This document shows positions 6,327 through 11,001 of a DNA stretch of 11,001 nucleotides, piece after piece. Each line of letters begins with the position of its first letter. The stretch's first letter is position 1. The notes below the pieces were generated by a model, which made no database searches, had not been told where the DNA came from, and was given only the letters and a program-made list of their open reading frames with translations. The DNA is taken from assembly GCA_947625585.1 (NCBI GenBank), contig CANQOZ010000035.1, positions 1 to 11,001 on the forward strand, given 5' to 3'. The DNA is from an uncultured Eubacteriaceae bacterium (lineage in GTDB: Bacteria; Bacillota; Clostridia; Eubacteriales; Eubacteriaceae). A program made the position numbers and the translations under genes.

Positions 6327-7166
6327 ATGGATTTGACAATAGGAGCTCATCTTAGTATAGCTCGTGGATATCTAAAAGCTTCAATGGAAGCTAAGGAGAT
6401 GGGAGCAAATACGTTCCAGTTCTTCTCCCGTAACCCAAGAGGCGGTGCTATTAGGAAATTTGATAAAAAAGAAGCTGGTGAATGGGAAGCTTTTCTCGAT
6501 AAAAACAATTTTGGACCAGTTCTTGCCCATGCACCTTATACGTTAAACATGGCATCCTCAAAAAAAGAAGTAAGAGAGTTTGCCCATAATGCATTTATGG
6601 AAGATATTGAAAGATTAGAACTGCTTCCCTGCAGTCTCTATAACTTCCATCCAGGTTCTCATACCAATTCAGGCGTTGAGAAGGGAATAGAGAGAATCGT
6701 TGAAATTTTAAACGATGTCCTATTTAGAGAACAAAAAACAATGGTCCTGTTAGAGACCATGAGCGGTAAAGGAACCGAAATCGGGAGAAGCTTTAGCGAG
6801 ATAGCTGAGATTATTTCAAGAACGAAGTATAACGAAAAGCTTGGGGTTTGTCTTGATACCTGTCATGTTTTTAGTGCCGGGTATGACATCAAAAACCATT
6901 TGAGCGAAGTTCTAGAAGAGTTCGACAAGATTATCGGACTAGACCGGTTAAAAGCCGTTCATTTAAATGACAGCAAGGTAGAATTTATGTCCAATAAGGA
7001 TCGTCACGAAAAAATAGGTGATGGTACCTTGGGTAACGAGACGTTTATAAATATTATTAATAACAACTGTTTAAATAAGCTTCCTTTATTTTTGGAAACT
7101 CCGAATGATAATAAAGGATACGCCAGTGAAATTTCATTTTTAAAGGAAGTGGCTTCTAGAATTTAG
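6327..7166 (+). CDS. nfo: Endonuclease IV (AP endonuclease)
   Basis: Endonuclease IV cleaves the DNA backbone 5' to abasic sites and removes blocked 3' ends in base excision repair. The 279 residues match the usual length. All nine ligands of the trinuclear Zn centre known from the E. coli enzyme can be placed: His68 (LAHAPY), His108 (NFHPGSH), Glu143 (LLETMSGKG), Asp177 and His180 (CLDTCHVFSAGYD), His212 (VHLNDSK), Asp225 and His227 (DRHEKIGDG) and Glu257 (LFLETP). The gene looks complete and active. The start lies 2 nt after the ZIP stop, with AGGA at 6318-6321, so expression is coupled to the transporter. Pairing a zinc-type importer with a three-zinc enzyme is functionally suggestive, but co-transcription alone does not prove a link. 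The lipase-like gene follows 8 nt after the stop. Confidence 0.98.
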   Translation: MDLTIGAHLSIARGYLKASMEAKEMGANTFQFFSRNPRGGAIRKFDKKEAGEWEAFLDKNNFGPVLAHAPYTLNMASSKKEVREFAHNAFMEDIERLELLPCSLYNFHPGSHTNSGVEKGIERIVEILNDVLFREQKTMVLLETMSGKGTEIGRSFSEIAEIISRTKYNEKLGVCLDTCHVFSAGYDIKNHLSEVLEEFDKIIGLDRLKAVHLNDSKVEFMSNKDRHEKIGDGTLGNETFINIINNNCLNKLPLFLETPNDNKGYASEISFLKEVASRI

Positions 7167-7174
7167 GAAAAACC

Positions 7175-8980
7175 ATGAAGAAATCAGGAACATTTACGTA
7201 TTTAGGGTCTGATGATAAGACCATTCGAGAACACACTTATACTTATGATGATACCTGGCTAATGGGAAGTACTGACGAATGCAACTATGATTTACTTAGG
7301 TTTGCTTCCTGTGTCAGTTATGCGGCCTCACTTAAAAAGGATATCTTAAATCTGTTTGACCAGCTAGATTATGAATATACTGCTTCAATTGATTATCAAG
7401 AGAAGGGTATGAACGTTCTAGCTGGGGATAAGATTACAGACTCCGTTTACTACCCAGCACCTGAAGTTAATGGGAAATATTATTTAAACTCTATTGGATA
7501 TGCTATCGGCTATAAAGAATATGAAGGAATCAATTTAGTTATGGTTGCTATTCGTGGCGGACACTATGGATCTGAATGGGGTGGAAACTTCAATATCGGA
7601 ACGGGAGTCAACCATGAAGGATTTTTAATGGCTGCCCAGCAGGTTCTTGAAGGTCTTAAGATGGTGGTAGGGGATTTAGGTACAGACAAGCCTATTCGTG
7701 TTATGATTTCCGGTTATTCAAGAGCAGCTGCTACAGCTAATTTACTTGCAGCCCTCTTAGATGATGGAGCGATAGAAGGTATTACAAAAGAAAATGTATT
7801 TGGTTTTTGTTTTGAATGTCCAAGAAACACCACCATTGAAGATGCTTTCTCTGAAAAGTACAGTAATATTATAAGTGTTAGTAATCCAAATGATTTAGTT
7901 CCAAAAACGGCAGAAAGTGTTTTTGGATATAGACGTTTTGGTAAAACTTATTACTTACCGTCTCCTGAAACGGAAGCAGGTTTTGAAAGTATTTACAATA
8001 AGGTAAAGAAGACTGAACTTACTATAATTCCATTCCTTTTTATGCCTTCTGTTAATTCAGCCTTAGTTCAATTTAACTTTATCAATGATTTAGCTTTTGC
8101 TGTTAAATCTAAGGATTATTATGTTAAACATTATCAAGAAGCTTTCATGAACGCTTCTGCTATTTTCTTAGGTGGAGCCAAAATGGAACCACAGAGAAGT
8201 GAGCTTTACTTAATTAATACGGTTCAACAGGATATCATGGCTTTAGACCCTGTGAATACTTTAGAGATTGTTAAAGGAGTTGGATCGAATCCACAAAACA
8301 TTTTTGCTATGAGCTTTGCTAGTCCAATTTTACAAAACCATGCGATGGAACTTACCTTCTCCTGGTTAGAAACCTTACAAAGTTGTGAAGAATTCGGACC
8401 GGATAAGTTCCAGTTACTCTACTTTAACAATGCGGATGAAGTTATAGTTGAAGGACCTAAAGGCGTTGTGGCAACAGCTAAGGGAACGATTGTTGATAAT
8501 ACGAGTGATCTTTTTGTAAATGTTAATAATGCAGGTGAAGTCGTTCTACTCCTTCCGGAATCGACAGAATACAAGGCCACTGCAAGAGGTACTGATGTCA
8601 GTGTTTCTTATGATGTTTTTGACTTAAGTATTGGACTTATCAGAAAGATTGAAAATTATGGTCCTGTTAGTGGTGAGATCAAGGTTACTGTTAATGCTCA
8701 AAACAACGACTCTGAATTAAGCGTTGATGGTAAAGCAGTAGAACCGAACCAGATTCTCAAAGGAGACGAAGTAGAGTACTTTAAAGTCATTCCAAAATGT
8801 AATAAAGATCATAGAGTTACGGGTGGCGGCTATGCTACTGTTGGTAAATTTATGAAGTTAGAAGTTAAAGACCTAGACGGCTTTGAAGGCTGGTTTGTAG
8901 ATGGTGAGAAAGTTTGCTCCGATCCTATTTATAAATTTAAAGCTGTAGAAGAAGTTGAAGTCGAAGCAAGATATAGTTAA
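7175..8980 (+). CDS. Class 3-type lipase-like alpha/beta hydrolase with C-terminal repeat-like domain
   Basis: The 601-residue protein has an alpha/beta-hydrolase core at about 35-400. It opens with YTYDDTWLMGSTDECNYDLL, contains AIRGGHYGSEW (125-135) as the lipase 3 RG region, and has the nucleophile elbow ISGYSRAAATAN with Ser182. The charge-relay Asp is probably Asp240 (SNPNDLVP) and the His probably His389 (LQNHAMELTFSWL). The elbow is GYSRA, not GxSxG, so Ala184 replaces the usual final Gly. Residues about 400-520 look beta-rich. Residues about 525-601 (YATVGKFMKLEV, GFEGWFVDGEKV, ending EVEVEARYS) resemble the InlB-B/bacterial-repeat type seen on many surface proteins. No signal peptide or membrane anchor is visible, and the endonuclease IV stop 8 nt upstream leaves no room for a longer start. 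The ribosome binding site is a weak AGGA. The substrate (lipid, ester or peptide) is unknown. A terminator follows immediately. Confidence 0.85.
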   Translation: MKKSGTFTYLGSDDKTIREHTYTYDDTWLMGSTDECNYDLLRFASCVSYAASLKKDILNLFDQLDYEYTASIDYQEKGMNVLAGDKITDSVYYPAPEVNGKYYLNSIGYAIGYKEYEGINLVMVAIRGGHYGSEWGGNFNIGTGVNHEGFLMAAQQVLEGLKMVVGDLGTDKPIRVMISGYSRAAATANLLAALLDDGAIEGITKENVFGFCFECPRNTTIEDAFSEKYSNIISVSNPNDLVPKTAESVFGYRRFGKTYYLPSPETEAGFESIYNKVKKTELTIIPFLFMPSVNSALVQFNFINDLAFAVKSKDYYVKHYQEAFMNASAIFLGGAKMEPQRSELYLINTVQQDIMALDPVNTLEIVKGVGSNPQNIFAMSFASPILQNHAMELTFSWLETLQSCEEFGPDKFQLLYFNNADEVIVEGPKGVVATAKGTIVDNTSDLFVNVNNAGEVVLLLPESTEYKATARGTDVSVSYDVFDLSIGLIRKIENYGPVSGEIKVTVNAQNNDSELSVDGKAVEPNQILKGDEVEYFKVIPKCNKDHRVTGGGYATVGKFMKLEVKDLDGFEGWFVDGEKVCSDPIYKFKAVEEVEVEARYS

Positions 8981-8985
8981 AAATT

Positions 8986-9009
8986 TGGTCCTACGGGACC
9001 ATTTTTTTT
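8986..9009 (+). terminator. Intrinsic terminator of the ZIP-nfo-lipase operon
   Basis: TGGTCC (8986-8991) and GGACCA (8996-9001) form a perfect 6-bp stem with a TACG tetraloop, followed directly by eight T residues. It begins 5 nt after the lipase stop codon, so the downstream ChW gene needs its own promoter. Confidence 0.92.
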
Positions 9010-9115
9010 CGAAATATTCACAAAATTTTTCCTAAAGTGTTTCCATTTTTCAATTGATTTTCGAACCTTATTCCCTTAAACTAGTAATCCGTGCGTTTTT
9101 TAGGGAAATTAAAGG

Positions 9116-9160
9116 CTTAATTTCTCTTAAGAAAGCTTAATAAAATTTAAGAAAACTTGT
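9116..9160 (+). promoter_or_regulatory. 10-bp phased CTTAA array upstream of the ChW gene
   Basis: CTTAA occurs at 9116-9120, 9126-9130 and 9136-9140, continuing as TTTAA at 9146-9150 and CTTGT at 9156-9160, each exactly 10 bp after the last. Within it, TTAAGAAAGCTT (9127-9138) and TTAAGAAAACTT (9147-9158) are a 12-bp direct repeat with one mismatch, 20 bp apart. The array ends about 40 bp before the predicted -10. Helically phased direct repeats suit an OmpR/PhoB-type response regulator or intrinsic curvature; which one is not decidable by eye. Confidence 0.5.
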
Positions 9161-9199
9161 AACAAAACCGTAACGGATATAGATGAATTGTAAAGTATT

Positions 9200-9208
9200 T
9201 GTTATAAT
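9200..9208 (+). promoter_or_regulatory. Extended -10 promoter of the ChW-repeat gene
   Basis: TGTTATAAT is a consensus extended -10 (TG-N-TATAAT) 35 nt before the start codon. No -35 hexamer occurs at 17 bp, consistent with extended -10 use and possibly activator dependence. A 9-bp palindrome, CCGT-A-ACGG (9168-9176), lies just upstream of the -35 position. A leader of about 30 nt carrying AAAAGGGA (9226-9233) would result. Confidence 0.65.
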
Positions 9209-9243
9209 TAACATAGTTTTTAAGTAAAAGGGATTAAGACTAA

Positions 9244-10644
9244 ATGAAATTAAAGAAAATTTCTTTATTCTTAGTTTTTTCGGTACTTATCTTTATTTCA
9301 ATACACGCCCTGGCTGCACCGAATCCAGCTATTGATGTTAGCTATGGTGTCCATGTTGAGAACTTAGGATGGATGGATCCAGTCAAAAACATGGAGGTAG
9401 CCGGGACAACAGGTCAAAGTCGACAGATTGAAGCTATCAAGATTTCAGCCGATCTACCAAGTGGATCTACCCTATCTTATCAGAGCCATATATCGGATAT
9501 TGGATGGGAAGAGGACTGGAAGAGCAATGATGAAATATCGGGTACAGTCGGTGAAAACCGAAAGCTCGAAGCAATTAGGATCAAAATCGATGGAACCGAT
9601 TCAAGTGTTTATGATGTTTACTACCGTTCCCACGTTTCTAACGTAGGTTGGTTAGGATGGGCCAAGAATGGTGAAGAATCTGGCTCAACAGGATTAAACA
9701 GAAAACTTGAAGCAATCCAGATCATCATTGTTGATAAGGGTGCTGAAGCTCCTGGATCAACAGAAAGAGCCTATGTTTATAACAACATGGACCCGATTAA
9801 TACTGCAGAAACCCATATCAGTGATATCGGCTGGGTAGCAAGTGAATACATTGATACCATGATCGGAACGACGGGCCAAAGTAAAGATATTGAAGCCTTA
9901 AAACTAACTTATGAAGACGAAGGAAACAGCGGAATTGAATACCGTTCCCATATAGCAAACAAGGGATGGGAAGAGAATTTCGTTGGAAACGGTCAGATGT
10001 CGGGAACAACCGGACAGGGCTTACCAATCGAAGCTATTGAACTTCGCCTGACCGGGGATGCTGCTACAAAATATGATATATATTACCAAGCTCACTGCTC
10101 CAACTATGGATGGTTAGACTGGGCAAAGAATGGCCAAGATGCTGGTACAACAGGCTGTGCTGAAAGATTAGAAGCTTTGAATATTGTACTTGTTCCAAAA
10201 GGTGATGAAGCTCCAGGCTCGACAGATGAACCATATAAATCACCAATTGACCATGCAAGTTTTAGAGCTAGAATCAATGGATGCTGGATGGAAGACCAGA
10301 AAGCCAATGATTCGTCTAAATCATTTGTTGTTGGATTATCAGACTTTTACCTAACTTGTGGATACAATCAGACATTCAACGGTATTGAAGGCTACTATGA
10401 AATCTTAAGTGCCAACACGACTGGAGGAACTGTCAGGGTTGTTGATCAGAATACAAATGAAGTAAAAGTGGTACATATAAGTTTCCAAGACCTTGCAAAC
10501 AATGAATTGATGATTACAGTTGACGGTAAGAGTCATAAGGTTATAAAAGGTGACACAACAGACGGTGTTCACTACACCTTCTCTGGAGTATTACAATACG
10601 GACAATCCGTTGTTGTAGAATTAAAACAAGGTCCGAGTAAATAA
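9244..10644 (+). CDS. Secreted protein with six clostridial hydrophobic W (ChW) repeats
   Basis: The 466-residue protein starts with a Sec signal peptide (KLKK, hydrophobic core to about 20, cleavage probably at ALA-A near 24/25). Six ChW repeats follow, each with the pattern H-x4-GW ... G-[ST]-[TV]-G ... [IL]-EA-[IL]. Their His/Trp positions are 37/43, 82/88, 130/136, 191/197, 236/242 and 284/290. Repeats 3 and 6 each end in a linker of the form KG-[AD]-EAPGST. Spacing shows two tandem triplets: every repeat recurs exactly 154 residues later. Residues about 335-466 form a beta-rich C-terminal domain that was not recognised (RINGCWMEDQK, then GYYEILSANTTGGTVRVV). There is no LPXTG motif or C-terminal membrane anchor, so release or non-covalent wall association is expected. 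ChW repeats are typical of Clostridia surface proteins and proposed to mediate binding; the ligand is unknown. AAAAGGGA at 9226-9233 with a 10-nt spacer supports the ATG. Confidence 0.93.
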   Translation: MKLKKISLFLVFSVLIFISIHALAAPNPAIDVSYGVHVENLGWMDPVKNMEVAGTTGQSRQIEAIKISADLPSGSTLSYQSHISDIGWEEDWKSNDEISGTVGENRKLEAIRIKIDGTDSSVYDVYYRSHVSNVGWLGWAKNGEESGSTGLNRKLEAIQIIIVDKGAEAPGSTERAYVYNNMDPINTAETHISDIGWVASEYIDTMIGTTGQSKDIEALKLTYEDEGNSGIEYRSHIANKGWEENFVGNGQMSGTTGQGLPIEAIELRLTGDAATKYDIYYQAHCSNYGWLDWAKNGQDAGTTGCAERLEALNIVLVPKGDEAPGSTDEPYKSPIDHASFRARINGCWMEDQKANDSSKSFVVGLSDFYLTCGYNQTFNGIEGYYEILSANTTGGTVRVVDQNTNEVKVVHISFQDLANNELMITVDGKSHKVIKGDTTDGVHYTFSGVLQYGQSVVVELKQGPSK

Positions 10645-10652
10645 TTGAAAAT

Positions 10653-10683
10653 AAGGGGTCTCTCTGAGGCTCCTTTATTTTTT
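10653..10683 (+). terminator. Intrinsic terminator of the ChW-repeat gene
   Basis: AAGGGGTCTC (10653-10662) pairs with GAGGCTCCTT (10666-10675) over ten pairs, two of them G-U wobbles, around a TCT loop. TA and six T residues (10678-10683) follow. It lies 8 nt after the stop codon. Confidence 0.85.
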
Positions 10684-10783
10684 CTCAGAATTTTGTCAAG
10701 TGAATTAATTTAAACTTTAGTTAATAATATCTTAAGAGTAGTAAGCTCTCTGAAAAAATAAATTCACTAAAATAATCTGAGAA
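10682..10783. repeat. Imperfect long inverted repeat
   Basis: The left arm (10682-10706) has TTCTCAG at its outer end and AGTGAATT at its inner end. The right arm (10761-10783) has the exact complements, AATTCACT inside and CTGAGAA outside. The segments between them are AT-rich and roughly complementary. The 54-nt centre has a small AGAG/CTCT stem. No open frame lies within. It could be a structured RNA, a small mobile-element relic or a read-through hairpin. Confidence 0.5.
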
Positions 10784-10818
10784 TTAAGAAAATAGAACAA
10801 CCTGTTTAAAAAATAAAG

Positions 10819-10859
10819 AGAATTCGTTTTCTTTGGAAAATAAAGCCAGAAAGAATTCT
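10819..10859. repeat. Bulged hairpin with AGAATTC/GAATTCT arms
   Basis: AGAATTC (10819-10825) pairs perfectly with GAATTCT (10853-10859). The inner bases continue with TTTCT against AGAAA and GG against CC, separated by two-base bulges, leaving a 9-nt A-rich loop. It is followed by GTAATTC, not a T run, so it is not a typical intrinsic terminator. Confidence 0.5.
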
Positions 10860-10912
10860 GTAATTCAATAACAGAAATTGCTCCTAATCAATAAATTCAT
10901 CGTGTAAATAAA

Positions 10913-10953
10913 GACCTTTAGGGTGTCCCACTATCATCCTAAAGGTCATTTTT
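10913..10953 (+). terminator. Terminator-like hairpin, no gene assigned
   Basis: GACCTTTAGG (10913-10922) and CCTAAAGGTC (10938-10947) form a perfect 10-bp stem with a 15-nt loop, followed by A and TTTTT. On the minus strand the stem is followed by TTTATTTA, so it could also terminate a gene reading in from beyond position 11001. The ChW gene already has its own terminator 230 bp upstream, so the transcript ended here on the plus strand, if any, would be non-coding. Confidence 0.6.
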
Positions 10954-10975
10954 ATCTATGACCATAGAATAGTCT

Positions 10976-11001
10976 GTCCAAGTTTAATAACAAAATTGGA
11001 C
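10976..11001. repeat. Inverted repeat at the window edge
   Basis: GTCCAAGTTT (10976-10985) and AAAATTGGAC (10992-11001) are complementary at 9 of 10 positions around a 6-nt loop. The repeat ends exactly at the last base, so what follows is unknown. A small palindrome, CTATG-AC-CATAG, lies just before it at 10956-10967. An insertion-sequence end, a terminator or a leader structure are all possible. Confidence 0.45.

Noticed and set aside
9337..10236. CRISPR or DNA-level tandem array
   Set aside because: The repetition is at the protein level with diverged codons; repeats and spacers are not the size or identity of CRISPR units.
9428..10307. Alternative frames within the ChW gene on both strands
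   Set aside because: The repeated coding sequence creates periodic open frames in other phases; only the 9244-10644 frame has a signal peptide and the repeat pattern.
10682..11001. Named insertion-sequence end or integron attC site
   Set aside because: No transposase or integrase fragment and no diagnostic terminal or core site could be recognised, so only inverted repeats are reported.

Overview
The window is AT-rich DNA from a low-GC Gram-positive bacterium. A Clostridia-type member of the Bacillota is the best guess. The reasons are the strong AGGAGG-type ribosome binding sites, short intrinsic terminators, a BmrCD/LmrCD-type heterodimeric ABC exporter under a MarR regulator, and above all a secreted protein built from clostridial hydrophobic W (ChW) repeats. 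TGG encodes Trp and TGA is used as a stop, so the standard bacterial code applies. No tRNA, rRNA, CRISPR array or transposase gene was seen.

Positions 1-2629 (minus strand) hold a marR - ABC - ABC operon. The two gene junctions each overlap by 8 nt. The first ABC subunit carries the degenerate ATPase residues expected of one half of an asymmetric heterodimer. The second subunit is cut by the window edge after about 69 codons. A 32-bp imperfect palindrome covers the predicted marR promoter and is the likely operator. Positions 2630-4195 (plus strand) hold enolase alone, with a roughly 140-nt leader and its own terminator.

Positions 4201-5142 (minus strand) hold a small three-gene cassette: a DUF4160-type gene broken by a one-base deletion, an intact DUF2442 gene overlapping its end by ATGA, and an unrecognised, strongly acidic 103-residue protein. 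This looks like a toxin-antitoxin-style accessory module that has lost its first member. It is the best candidate here for an undescribed system. The 375-bp gap up to 5517 contains no gene but has three related CAAC-N3-GTTG palindromic motifs.

Positions 5518-9009 (plus strand) hold a tight operon: a ZIP-family metal transporter, endonuclease IV (a trinuclear zinc enzyme) and a class 3-type lipase-like hydrolase with an unusual GYSRA nucleophile motif and no signal peptide. It ends in a clear terminator. Positions 9116-10683 hold a single-gene unit for a secreted six-ChW-repeat protein, arranged as two tandem triplets with a 154-residue period. Upstream of it lie an extended -10 promoter and an array of CTTAA motifs at exactly 10-bp steps. 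The last ~320 bp (10682-11001) has no gene and contains four successive inverted repeats.
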